A DNA stretch of 64,000 nucleotides from Claveliimonas bilis (GTDB lineage: Bacteria > Bacillota > Clostridia > Lachnospirales > Lachnospiraceae): assembly GCF_020892095.1 (NCBI RefSeq), contig NZ_AP024845.1, positions 620,001 to 684,000 of the forward strand, in the 5' to 3' direction. The position numbers were made by a program, and so were the translations under genes. Numbering within the stretch: position 1 is the stretch's first letter; each line of letters begins with the position of its first letter. Positions 36,002-43,422 of the stretch are shown here, piece after piece. The notes below the pieces were generated by a model, which was not told where the DNA came from, made no database searches, and saw nothing but the letters and a program-made list of their open reading frames with translations.

Positions 36002-37441
36002 TCACAGACTCCAGCGTACATGACTTCCCTTTTTTGTCTTTGTCACAATAAGCTGCTTGTCAATGCTCTCCTTCAGTTCCGTAACATGGGAAATAATACC
36101 GATCATCCGATCCTCACCTGCCAGGTTCCTCAAAGTTCCAATTGCCTGCTCCCTGGAATAATCATCCAGAGAGCCGAAGCCTTCGTCCACAAACATAGTC
36201 TTCATCTGGATACCTCCGGCGCTTCTTGAAATAGCATCCGACATGCCCAGCGCCATGGAAAGCGCGGCCATAAAAGATTCTCCGCCTGATAAAGTACGTA
36301 CATCTCTGACTTTTCCGGTTTCCATGCTGTAAACATCCAGGTCAAGGCCGGCATTGCCCCGCATTCCCAGATCTTCCAGGGCACGGCATTTCAAAAGAAA
36401 TGCCCCTCCTGTCATGATATTCAGTCTCTGATTTGCAAATCCAATGATCTGTCTGAAATACTGTCTTTGCACATAGGATTCAAAATCTATTTTTACCGCT
36501 CCGGAAAGATTGCCGTTTGCAGTCTGATCCAGAGTGCCAAGACAGGTATAGTCCTCCTGAAGCTTTTCGAGTTTTTCACAGATCTTCTTTAAATGCTCCC
36601 GGACGATCCTGTTATTTTCGTTCCGGCTGTACCAGATTTTCTGCTCTTTTTCCAGCTCTTCTTTTTTATCTTCCATGGAACGCTTCCGTTCTTTCATTTC
36701 TGTTGTATCCTGCTCCGTCTTTCCTTCCAGCGCTCTCTGCCACGTATCTTGCCGGCTCTTTGCCTCAATGCATCTCTGACCGTAATCATCGTACTCTTTC
36801 TGCAGCCTTGTTTTGCTCTCTTCATCCAGAAGGCTTTCGATATATGCCTCTTCGTCCGAAAATCCCTCCTCTTCCAGCGTCTCCCGGAACTTACAGAGCA
36901 GCGCTTCCTTTTCTTTTGCCGCCCGTTCAAGCTCCTTGATGCGCGCTTCTTTTTCTCCTTCAAGACGGCTTCTTTCCTGTTCCAGACTCCTTAGACAATG
37001 ATCTGTTTCCTGAATTTTGAGACGATACTCTTCCATCTGCATGTAGACATCTTCCTGACATTTTACCAGGCCCTTCTGTTTCTCCTCCAGTTCTTCCCGC
37101 CTTTTGACCGCTTCTTCTGCCTCTTCCCTCTCTTTCCGTCTCTCTTCGAGAATTTCTTCTTTCCTTACTGCCTCCTTTTCCAGAAAAGCTTCCATAAGAG
37201 CCGCCTCTTCCGGGAGGTCAGGAGTCACCTTTTTGCCTTCTTCTGTCACAACTTTGACAGCGGCGCTGTAAGCCTGACCGGCTTCCAGAAATTTCTGCTG
37301 GTATTCATCCTTCTTACGTTCCGCCAGATCCCGCTTTTTCCTTGCTTCCCTTACATCTTCCTGCGAAATGGGTTCACCGGTAAGTACCGCCGGCGAAGGA
37401 TGATGAAGGGAACCGCACACCGGGCAGGGCGTTTGCTGGGG
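36002..37441 (-). pseudogene. sbcC: sbcC 3' fragment, cut just before the zinc hook
   Basis: C-terminal part of the SbcC exonuclease subunit (SMC-like ATPase of the SbcCD DNA-end nuclease), about 480 codons. The fragment begins QQTPCPVCGSLHHP, which is the zinc hook CxxC at the middle of the protein, then runs through one long coiled coil and the ATPase half: signature TLSGGESFMAALSMA and Walker B FVDEGFGSLD. The frame meets a TAA at 37442-37444 that belongs to the recombinase gene. Thus the hook and C-terminal arm remain here and the N-terminal Walker A half must lie beyond the inserted element. SbcC should be inactive while the element is integrated. Confidence 0.9.
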
Positions 37442-37444
37442 TTA
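37438..37444. other. Element-chromosome junction in sbcC
   Basis: sbcC coding sense ends and the serine recombinase stop codon begins within these few bases (CTGGGGTTA region). The exact crossover bases cannot be fixed from one junction. Confidence 0.7.
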
Positions 37445-39115
37445 GATAGCGATACTTTTTACATCTACCATGTTGCGGCGGTCATGGTTGACAACTTGCG
37501 TCGGCTCCTGCTCGGTATCAACCTGTCCGACAAAGCTATAATGGATTTCGATTTTCCGGGTGTTGGTTTCCCGGTCTAATTCATGTATCAAAATACGGTC
37601 GATAAACTCATGGACGTTTTCATAGGTCAATTCCTGTATGTCGCTGTATTTCCCGACAATCTGAATAAACCTTGATATATCCCTTTTTCGCTCGGTAACG
37701 GTTGCGATCTGCTGTTGTAACTCGTCTATCCTTGCGGCAAGGGATTTCTTTTCGTCCTCATAGCCGGAAGTTAGAAACACAAACCGTTCATCTGTCAGTC
37801 TGCCTAATGCGTTGTCCTCATACAGCTTGCGGAAAAGCGTGTCAAGTTCGGTCATACGCGCCTGTGCTTTGAAAAGTTCCTTTTGCTGCTGCGCTAATGC
37901 CTTTCTCGCTTCCATGTCGCCGTACTCGGTAGCTTTACAGATAAAGTCCTGTTCGTGTTCCTTAACATACCGCAAAACCCGCCGCATATCTTCCAGCACT
38001 AAATCAAGAAGTACGTTTTTGCGGATATAATGAGAGGTACACTCGCTGCCTGTCCTTGCCCTGTTGCGCCATGCGCCGCAAGAATAGGAAAACTTGCGCG
38101 GCTCGATATTTACGCCCTGTTGGTAATACATCTTATGTCTGCAACCAGCGCAAAACAGCAAGCCGGAAAAAATATCAATCTCCGCTGCTTTTGTCGGGCG
38201 GTGGCGGGTAGCAATCCGCTTTTGCGCAAGTTCAAAGGTTTCCTCGTCAACAAGCGGCTCATGGGTGTTTGGGAAGAAATAGCGTTGTTCTTCTTCGTTC
38301 TTCCGGGTCTTTTTCGACTTGTAGGATACCTTGTGAGTTTTCGCGGTTATGGTATGCCCTAAATATTCCTGCCTTGCTAATATGTCATAGAGCGTTTTGT
38401 CCGGCCAAGTATAGGGGGCGATCATTGCCCGCTGATACCGCGCCTGTCCTGTACGCTGATAGCGCAACGCTCCAATCGTCAAGACTTTGTTTTCCGCAAG
38501 CCATTTTTGGATTTCGCACATACGCACGCCGCTAACAAACATAGCGAAAACCTGTTTGACAATCGGCGCGGTTTCCGGGTCGGGTATAAGGTGGTGGCGG
38601 TTGTTCGGGTCTGGGATATAGCCGTATGGATATTCCCCGTTGACGCGCTCGCCTTTTTGCGCCTGTGCCTGTTTAACTGCGCGGATTTTCTTGCTTGTGT
38701 CGCGGGCGTAAAACTCGTTAAACCAGTTCCGCAAGGGGGTAAACTCGTTATCCTCCCGCGCTGTGTCAACTCCGTCGTTGATCGCGATATAGCGTACTCC
38801 GTTTTCGGGAAATACAATCTCTATGAGTTCGCCCGTTTTCAGATAGTTTCTGCCAAGACGGGAAAGGTCTTTGGTAATGACCGTCGCCACTCGTCCGGCT
38901 TCCACTTCCTGCAACATCGCTTGCAGCCCCTCGCGCTCAAAACTCACGCCGGAAAATCCGTCGTCCACAAAAAACTTTGTGTTCAAAAAATGGTGTTCGT
39001 CCGCATAGCGTTGAAGTATCATTTTTTGGTGCTGTATGCTTCCGCTTTCTCCGGCTTGCATATCCTCTTGACTTAAACGGCAGTAAAGGGCGGTGATTTT
39101 ATTCGACTGTAACAT
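37442..39115 (-). CDS. Large serine recombinase (element integrase)
   Basis: Catalyses insertion and excision of the element. 557 residues. The resolvase domain begins ALYCRLSQEDMQAGESGSIQ with the catalytic Ser, then VITKDLSRLGRNYLKTGELI. A recombinase domain follows (NGEYPYGYIPDP region), then a zinc ribbon (LFCAGCRHKMYYQQG with later YSCGAWRNR and GSECTS) and a C-terminal coiled coil (about 390-480). AAAGGAGGACTA precedes ATG 39115; the longer reading to 39166 is not supported. It sits at the element's edge against sbcC, as an integrase should. Confidence 0.96.
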   Translation of the reverse strand: MLQSNKITALYCRLSQEDMQAGESGSIQHQKMILQRYADEHHFLNTKFFVDDGFSGVSFEREGLQAMLQEVEAGRVATVITKDLSRLGRNYLKTGELIEIVFPENGVRYIAINDGVDTAREDNEFTPLRNWFNEFYARDTSKKIRAVKQAQAQKGERVNGEYPYGYIPDPNNRHHLIPDPETAPIVKQVFAMFVSGVRMCEIQKWLAENKVLTIGALRYQRTGQARYQRAMIAPYTWPDKTLYDILARQEYLGHTITAKTHKVSYKSKKTRKNEEEQRYFFPNTHEPLVDEETFELAQKRIATRHRPTKAAEIDIFSGLLFCAGCRHKMYYQQGVNIEPRKFSYSCGAWRNRARTGSECTSHYIRKNVLLDLVLEDMRRVLRYVKEHEQDFICKATEYGDMEARKALAQQQKELFKAQARMTELDTLFRKLYEDNALGRLTDERFVFLTSGYEDEKKSLAARIDELQQQIATVTERKRDISRFIQIVGKYSDIQELTYENVHEFIDRILIHELDRETNTRKIEIHYSFVGQVDTEQEPTQVVNHDRRNMVDVKSIAI

Positions 39116-39192
39116 TAGTCCTCCTTTCCGACAGCCGAATAAACAGGTATAATGTGTTGCTATCATTATACCATATCCCGCCGCCTAATGCA

Positions 39193-39366
39193 CTACTCGG
39201 ACGCTAAAAATCCCGGATTTCCGGGCTTTTTCTGCAAATCCTTTACAATGAGTTTCTCAATCTTTTTATGGATTGTATCGGTTGCCTTTTCACTCGGCAA
39301 CGCTTGAACAAGATAGGTGATTTTCCCTATTTTGCGTTCGGTTGTAATTGTCTGTTTTTTATCCAT
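39193..39366 (-). CDS. Transposon-encoded TnpW-like protein
   Basis: 57-residue protein of the TnpW family (MDKKQTITTERKIGKITYLV, then EKATDTIHKKIEKLI). Found next to serine recombinases in CTn elements; its role is not defined. AAAGGAGG lies upstream of ATG 39366. The recombinase start is 77 nt downstream, same strand. Confidence 0.85.
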   Translation of the reverse strand: MDKKQTITTERKIGKITYLVQALPSEKATDTIHKKIEKLIVKDLQKKPGNPGFLASE

Positions 39367-39417
39367 TAGAAAAACCTCCTTTTCCTGTATGGATAAACTA
39401 TATTCGTCAAAAGGCAA

Positions 39418-39824
39418 AAACGGGCGGTTGTTAGCTGCAACCTCACGGGAGTTTCACCCCGGCCCATGCTTATGGGTGCGCCGCGCAATACTTTGAGGGT
39501 GTTCAACGCGGGAGTATCATTGTGCCGCCTTGTATGTCGTCGCCCACAAGCTGCTAAACCTGTTTTACGGCGCGGTAGTTCTCGCTCGGCTTTTCCCCTA
39601 TGGGGAAAAGCTGTCATGGCGTACCCGCCGACTGGCTCGGTACAGACGGAATGTACCCGTTTGCCTGTTATGCTGCGCACCAAAGGCCGCTTTCTTTGTC
39701 AAAGAACAATAGGCTTTGTCGGCCTGCAAAAGCACATCAACAGCGGATATGCTTTTGCGGAACGACAAATAGCCCATAACGGGAAGCGTGGAAAGGGGAC
39801 ACGCTCCCCGCATGGGCTAAAAGA
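39418..39824 (-). other. 400-bp structured non-coding stretch
   Basis: No convincing gene. Two strong palindromes: a 9-bp stem CTTTTCCCC/GGGGAAAAG with a 3-nt loop (39590-39610), and a long imperfect hairpin from TAGCCCAT (39771) to ATGGGCTA (39820). A smaller CCCAT/ATGGG hairpin lies near 39463-39476. It may be a leader or terminator region between the regulators and TnpW-recombinase. Confidence 0.5.
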
Positions 39825-40067
39825 TTATCCTACATGAAAAGCAAGGGTGCGGGTAATAAGGCGCACTTGCAGCCTGTTACGCATTTCCTCGTCCACATAG
39901 GAATAGGTATTGCCCGCGTCGTCTTTCAGCGTGCGGGTACAAAGTTTCGCTATGTAACCCTCGTAGTGCTTCAAGATCGCGCACATGGCGGTTGTGTCGC
40001 CGTTTGCCGCTGCGGAAATGACAGGGAACGGCAACAGATTTTCAGACTTCCTAACGGTATTCATCAT
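39825..40067 (-). CDS. HTH domain protein of the sigma-regulator pair
   Basis: 80-residue helical protein (NLLPFPVISAAANGDTTAMC, AILKHYEGYIAKLCTRT) of the short HTH_16 kind that follows the sigma-like gene in Tn916- and CTn-type elements, comparable to orf8 of Tn916. GGAGGG lies 8 nt before ATG 40067. Its start overlaps the end of the sigma-like gene by 17 nt. It probably helps time excision or transfer gene expression. Confidence 0.8.
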   Translation of the reverse strand: MMNTVRKSENLLPFPVISAAANGDTTAMCAILKHYEGYIAKLCTRTLKDDAGNTYSYVDEEMRNRLQVRLITRTLAFHVG

Positions 40068-40488
40068 CTGCTTTTCCCTCCAAATACTGTTTGATTTTCG
40101 CAAGCGCGGATTTCCTGTGCCGGAAAACCGTCGTGCGTACAACATTCAGCAGTTCGCCAATTTCCGCGTCGCTCATATCCAAGAAGTAGGACAAAAGGAT
40201 AATGTCGCGTTTCCTTTCGGGCAAAGCGTTAAGGGCTTCGGCAAGCAGTTCATTTTTGACGAGTACATCAAAGCCGGACACTTGAAAACGGAAATAATCG
40301 CTTTCGTATTCGTCCGTTGTGAAAAGCTGCGCGAGTTCGCTTTCGCTCAAATCCGAAAAAGTAACTTCGCGTGCTGCGCGTTTCGCAAGAGTGCGGCGGT
40401 GGCTTTTCGCTTCGCCGACCAAAGTTTTCTTTGCTAATGCGTCGTACTGATGTTGTATTCTTTCCTTGTCGGAAGAAGATAGCTCCAT
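40051..40488 (-). CDS. Sigma-70-like factor of the element
   Basis: 145-residue protein with a region-4-like HTH at residues about 90-135 (LPERKRDIILLSYFLDMSDA, EIGELLNVVRTTVFRHRKSA). The N-terminal half is a weak region-2-like helical part. Equivalent in place to orf7 of Tn916 and similar regulators. GGAGGTGAACTCT precedes ATG 40488. A GC-rich terminator lies 130 nt upstream, so it has its own promoter. Confidence 0.85.
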   Translation of the reverse strand: MELSSSDKERIQHQYDALAKKTLVGEAKSHRRTLAKRAAREVTFSDLSESELAQLFTTDEYESDYFRFQVSGFDVLVKNELLAEALNALPERKRDIILLSYFLDMSDAEIGELLNVVRTTVFRHRKSALAKIKQYLEGKADDEYR

Positions 40489-40621
40489 AGAGTTCACCTC
40501 CTTCCCGCGTGGAGTAGAGGACGGGAGTTAAGGGCTTGTCCTCTCTGCCCCTTTCGCTCCGTACCCGTTCGGGAGATGGCTCTTGAGTGCGCTTTTCAGA
40601 AAAAAGTTGAAAAAAGCAAAA

Positions 40622-40652
40622 TGCGCCCGTCCGCAAGACGCGGACGGGCGCA
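40622..40652 (-). terminator. Very GC-rich terminator, 13-bp stem
   Basis: TGCGCCCGTCCGC pairs perfectly with GCGGACGGGCGCA around AAGAC, followed on the minus strand by ATTTTGCTTTTTT. It ends the 35-codon ORF transcript. Confidence 0.85.
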
Positions 40653-40671
40653 AAGGAAATGTAAGCAGTAG

Positions 40672-40779
40672 CTAAATGTATTGACAGTTCACATTCATAG
40701 CCGGAATATCCCGCTTGCGGAGCATAGCTTTTTTTGACCGCAAAGCATTAGGCGGGTTACAGTAAATAAAAATGGACAC
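40672..40779 (-). CDS. Unrecognised 35-residue ORF
   Basis: GTG 40779 to TAG 40672. GGGGAGG lies 7 nt before the GTG, and a promoter-like pair (40851-40878) and a terminator (40622-40652) frame it as its own unit. The peptide starts MSIFIYCNPPNALRSKK and includes two Cys and a basic centre. I do not recognise it; it is easy to miss because of its size and GTG start. An alternative is an untranslated leader with a chance frame. Confidence 0.5.
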   Translation of the reverse strand: MSIFIYCNPPNALRSKKAMLRKRDIPAMNVNCQYI

Positions 40780-40850
40780 GGCGATACCTCCCCGATACCG
40801 CCGTATCCTTAAAAAAGGGCGACTTTAATACACTACCCGCAATCCATTCT

Positions 40851-40878
40851 ATAATAGGGAACAGCGGCTTTTGCGCAA
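40851..40878 (-). promoter_or_regulatory. Promoter candidate of the 35-codon ORF
   Basis: Minus strand: TTGCGC (40873-40878), 16-bp spacer, TATTAT (40851-40856), directly after the terminator of the methyltransferase gene. Confidence 0.5.
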
Positions 40879-40886
40879 TATTAAAT

Positions 40887-40933
40887 AAAAAAGCCGATAA
40901 CACATAGGTTTTTTGACCTAATGCGTTATCGGC
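40887..40933 (-). terminator. Terminator of the RlmN/Cfr-like operon
   Basis: A long stem (40893-40909 with 40916-40933) with one or two imperfect positions and a 6-nt loop, followed on the minus strand by TTTTTTATT. It ends the cargo operon. Confidence 0.88.
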
Positions 40934-40961
40934 TCTGCGTCTATGCGTCTGGCACTTTTAA

Positions 40962-41945
40962 TCATTTTTTTTTGAATTTATTATATGTGTTAGCTAACTG
41001 TCCACAAGCCGCGTTAATCTCTCTGCCATGAGAAACTCTCATAGTAACTTCAAGTCCTGCTTGCTCTAATTGATGTTTGAATGCAACTATTTCCCGTTTC
41101 TGTGGTGCTTTAATTCTTGAATTGCTTGTTGGGTTGTATTGTAACACGTTAATCATAACTTTTTTGCCCCGAAACCATTTTGCAAGTTGTCTTACATCTG
41201 AGGGCCGGTCATTTATACCCGGTAAAAGCAAATACGCAAAGACAATTTTGCGATTATGCCTTTCAGAATAGGATAAGGCTTGCTTAACAACATCTTCAAT
41301 AGCATATATGCGCATGTGAGGAATAATACGATTTCTTGCAGATTGTGTTGCTGCGTGTAAAGATATTGTCAACTGAATTTTAAGATGTTCCTCGCGCAAT
41401 TTTTTTAATTGATCGACCGGACCAACTGTTGATATGGTAATGCCGTCGGTTGGAAAGTTGAGCCCATATCTATCTCGGAGAATATGGATTGCTTTTATCA
41501 AGTTGTCATAATTGAATAAAGGCTCTCCCATACCCATAAAAACGATACGGTTTACTTTTCGACGCAACAATATAATCTGTTGTACGATTTCTGACGATGT
41601 TAGATTACGAACAAAGCCATTTCGCCCGGACTCACAAAAAATACAACCAACAGGACAACCGACTTGTGTGCTCACGCAAACAGTTCCACCATCTCGCCGC
41701 TTGATAAAAACCGTTTCAATGTATTTGTTGTCTTTCAGTTCGTAAACATACTTTTCAGTATCACTGCTTTTGCAAATATTTTTTACCAACATTGATAGAT
41801 TTTTTTTGCGTGGTAATTGCTTATATAATTCTTCATATAAGGCTTTTGCTTCATTCTCGCCAATAACTTCCGACATTTCTTTGTAAGTAAATCCGTATGG
41901 ATCATTCCGTACTTCCGCAGGCGTATATTTAGGTAAACGTTTCAT
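40962..41945 (-). CDS. RlmN/Cfr-family radical-SAM 23S rRNA methyltransferase
   Basis: 327-residue radical-SAM enzyme of the family that methylates A2503 of 23S rRNA (RlmN at C2, Cfr at C8). All five functional cysteines are present: Cys90, the cluster CPVGCIFC (97, 101, 104) and the methyl-carrying Cys314 in NAACGQL. It also has MGMGEPLFN, SLHAATQSARNRIIP and VLQYNP. The signature STQVGCPVGCIFCESG differs from both housekeeping RlmN (usually CxFCATG) and Cfr, so it looks like a separate branch. AAAGGATATAAAA precedes ATG 41945. AT-rich against its element. Expressed behind a KTR gene and a leader-peptide attenuator. Antibiotic resistance is inferred; a spare RlmN is the alternative. Confidence 0.88.
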   Translation of the reverse strand: MKRLPKYTPAEVRNDPYGFTYKEMSEVIGENEAKALYEELYKQLPRKKNLSMLVKNICKSSDTEKYVYELKDNKYIETVFIKRRDGGTVCVSTQVGCPVGCIFCESGRNGFVRNLTSSEIVQQIILLRRKVNRIVFMGMGEPLFNYDNLIKAIHILRDRYGLNFPTDGITISTVGPVDQLKKLREEHLKIQLTISLHAATQSARNRIIPHMRIYAIEDVVKQALSYSERHNRKIVFAYLLLPGINDRPSDVRQLAKWFRGKKVMINVLQYNPTSNSRIKAPQKREIVAFKHQLEQAGLEVTMRVSHGREINAACGQLANTYNKFKKK

Positions 41946-41961
41946 TTTTATATCCTTTCTT

Positions 41962-42147
41962 CTAAATAATAAAAGTTTGTTTTTCTGTATTTTTGATTAC
42001 AATCTCTAATTTTTCTACATCAATGATATGCGTCAATTTGCATTTAGGGCAGAAAAGAGGAAAATCTTTTAATACAGTATTATGAAATACTTGAACTCTC
42101 GTCTTTCCGTTACAAATCGGACATTTTATCCAATATTTTTTAAGCAT
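41962..42147 (-). CDS. Cysteine-rich KTR-domain zinc-ribbon protein
   Basis: 61-residue protein with two CxxC pairs, WIKCPICNGKTRVQVF and LFCPKCKLTHII, that would bind one zinc. It matches the KTR (PF14205) small proteins commonly found beside resistance genes in clostridial elements; no function is known. The ATG 42147 lies about 26 nt after the last leader terminator, with AAGGACGAG as RBS. The methyltransferase starts 16 nt downstream, so both depend on the same attenuator. Confidence 0.85.
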   Translation of the reverse strand: MLKKYWIKCPICNGKTRVQVFHNTVLKDFPLFCPKCKLTHIIDVEKLEIVIKNTEKQTFII

Positions 42148-42172
42148 TATATTTCACTCGTCCTTTTTACAC

Positions 42173-42217
42173 AAAAAAATGCAGGTCAATCCTCAACATG
42201 AGCATTGACCTGCATTT
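42173..42217 (-). terminator. Attenuator terminator T2
   Basis: Perfect 14-bp stem AAATGCAGGTCAAT/ATTGACCTGCATTT (42204-42217 with 42177-42190), then seven T, just upstream of the KTR gene. Transcription must pass it to express the operon. Confidence 0.9.
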
Positions 42218-42357
42218 ATAATGCACAGAGCAGTACAACAAAACTAAGGCATAGCTTGCACTATATCTATACGTCGTTAGTTTTTTGTATAGCATCCGCA
42301 AAATAAGCATGACAAAAAAGCCCATGTTGAAAATGGGAAAATCCTTTTTTTCAATGC

Positions 42358-42384
42358 TTATCTAATACGCATGCTATGCAACAT
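42358..42384 (-). CDS. Leader peptide MLHSMRIR
   Basis: Eight codons then TAA, with AAAGGAGG upstream of the ATG. MLHSMRIR matches the macrolide-arrest leader of ermD (MTHSMRLR) at 6 of 8 positions and Mef's MTASMRLR at 5 of 8. It keeps the +X+ motif (Arg-Ile-Arg) at the same place, where macrolide-bound ribosomes stall. The leader ends right after the motif, as in mef. It is too short for normal gene finding. Its role is regulatory, not as a product. The similarity is from memory of published leaders. Confidence 0.8.
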   Translation of the reverse strand: MLHSMRIR

Positions 42385-42534
42385 AAACGCCGCCTCCTTT
42401 TACATAAATTTTATTTTATCAGAAAATCAGTCTACTGTCAATACACAACAGGAAGTATTTAACCTAATGATATGAATTGTGTGGACATATCCAAAAAGAA
42501 AGGTGAACTGTAAAATGTAACAGGGTGAATGAAA

Positions 42535-42891
42535 ATGGCAAAAAGACCCGTACCATTGTACGACTTTAAGGCTTTCGGGGCAGCTATAAAAGCCGCGAGA
42601 AATGAATACGGCGAGAGCCGCAAAAAGGTAAGCGACGAGTTATATATTTCCCCGCGCTACCTTGCGAATATCGAGAACAAGGGACAACAGCCGAGTTTAC
42701 AGGTATTCTATGACCTTGTAACCCGGTATCATATTTCGGTAGATCAATTTTTCTTCCCGAACAGCAATGCGGAGAAATCCACCGGGCGGCGGCAGCTTGA
42801 CGCGCTGCTGGACGGTATGAGCGATAAAGGCATACGGATTGTAACCGCAACAGCAAGGGAGATAACGGAAGTCGAAAAAGCAGAGGATTAA
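42535..42891 (+). CDS. XRE-type HTH regulator of the element
   Basis: 118-residue DNA-binding protein. The HTH is at residues about 14-70 (IKAARNEYGESRKKVSDELY, ISPRYLANIENKGQQPSLQV), then a short tail ending EVEKAED. Proteins of this type sit before mobC in CTn elements. I prefer ATG 42535 to 42529 because AGGGTGA would touch the latter. A terminator (42915-42947) closes the gene before the oriT-like sequence. Confidence 0.88.
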   Translation: MAKRPVPLYDFKAFGAAIKAARNEYGESRKKVSDELYISPRYLANIENKGQQPSLQVFYDLVTRYHISVDQFFFPNSNAEKSTGRRQLDALLDGMSDKGIRIVTATAREITEVEKAED

Positions 42892-42914
42892 CCTCACAAT
42901 ATGAGAAATCGGGA

Positions 42915-42947
42915 GATTGCAGCGCATGGCGGCTGCAATCTTTTTTT
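42915..42947 (+). terminator. Terminator after the HTH gene
   Basis: 8-bp stem GATTGCAG/CTGCAATC with a 10-nt loop, then seven T. Confidence 0.85.
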
Positions 42948-43006
42948 GCGTCCAAAATCAAGGGAATGCGCAACAAATACCGCCTTTCGGTAGGGGTATG
43001 GAGTAG

Positions 43007-43074
43007 ATAGCAAGCACAGCAAACGAGTACCCGTTTGCGAAAAATGCTTGTTGGGATAATCCCAAACCCTTATA
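43007..43074 (+). other. oriT-like sequence, copy 1
   Basis: Lies just before mobC, where transfer origins of this element type are expected. It has two inverted repeats: GCAAACGAGTACCCGTTTGC (43019-43038) and TTGGGATAATCCCAA (43051-43065), then CCCTTATA. The same sequence recurs inverted at 48506-48606 with an added hairpin. The nick site cannot be named from sequence alone. Confidence 0.5.
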
Positions 43075-43092
43075 CCGAAAGGCGGCGCGGAA

Positions 43093-43422
43093 ATGGAAAA
43101 CCGAAAGAGAAATATCCAAATGAAGTTTTACGTTACGGAAGAAGAAAAGCGGCTGATCGACGAGAAGATGAAGCAGCTTCCCATAAAGCAGTATGGGGCA
43201 TACTTCCGCAAAATGGCGATTGACGGGTATATCCTTGTCATTGACCGAAGCGACACGAAAGCATATATCCGGGAACTGCAAGCGGTGAGCCGGAACATCA
43301 ATCAAATTGCCAAACGCGCCAACGCGACGGGGGCGGTTTACCAGCAGGACATTGAGGATATAAAAAAGGCGGTGGACGAGATATGGCGGTTACAAAGACG
43401 CACCCTATTAAATCAACCTTAA
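43093..43422 (+). CDS. MobC-type relaxosome protein
   Basis: 109-residue accessory protein that helps the relaxase bind oriT. The ribbon-helix-helix part is KFYVTEEEKRLIDEKMKQLP and the C-terminal MobC part AVSRNINQIAKRANATGAVY. The start ATG 43093 has only a weak GGCGG upstream. The end overlaps the relaxase start by 40 nt. The oriT-like sequence is immediately upstream. It is on the plus strand while most of the element is on the minus strand. Confidence 0.88.
   Translation: MENRKRNIQMKFYVTEEEKRLIDEKMKQLPIKQYGAYFRKMAIDGYILVIDRSDTKAYIRELQAVSRNINQIAKRANATGAVYQQDIEDIKKAVDEIWRLQRRTLLNQP

Larger units (their letters stand above)
42148..42441 (-). promoter_or_regulatory. Leader-peptide attenuator of the KTR-methyltransferase operon
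   Basis: Minus strand: promoter TTGACA (42436-42441), 17-bp spacer, TAAAAT (42413-42418); then RBS AAAGGAGG and the leader peptide; then hairpin T1 with CCCAT/ATGGG and CTTTTTT (42314-42337), enclosed by ATAAGCAT/ATGCTTAT (42354-42361 with 42303-42310). An AAAACTAA/TTAGTTTT stem (42277-42284 with 42240-42247) and strong terminator T2 follow. Leader bases 42371-42377 can also pair with 42289-42295. A ribosome stalled at the leader end would cover ATAAGCAT and change the folding. Layout is seen; mechanism is inferred from erm/mef leaders. Confidence 0.75.

Noticed and set aside
37442..39115. Tyrosine integrase and excisionase as in Tn916
   Set aside because: The integrase is clearly a large serine recombinase with a zinc ribbon; no Xis was found.
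39466..39837. 123-codon plus-strand frame in the element
   Set aside because: No ribosome-binding site, no recognisable domain, spans strong palindromes; treated as non-coding.
40962..41945. Calling the methyltransferase cfr
   Set aside because: The cysteines fit both RlmN and Cfr, and the motif context (CIFCESG, GFVRNLT) fits neither well; only the family can be stated.
41962..42441. tet(M)- or tet(W)-type ribosomal protection locus
   Set aside because: KTR genes and attenuators also occur near tet genes, but no tet gene is present and the leader resembles macrolide-arrest leaders.
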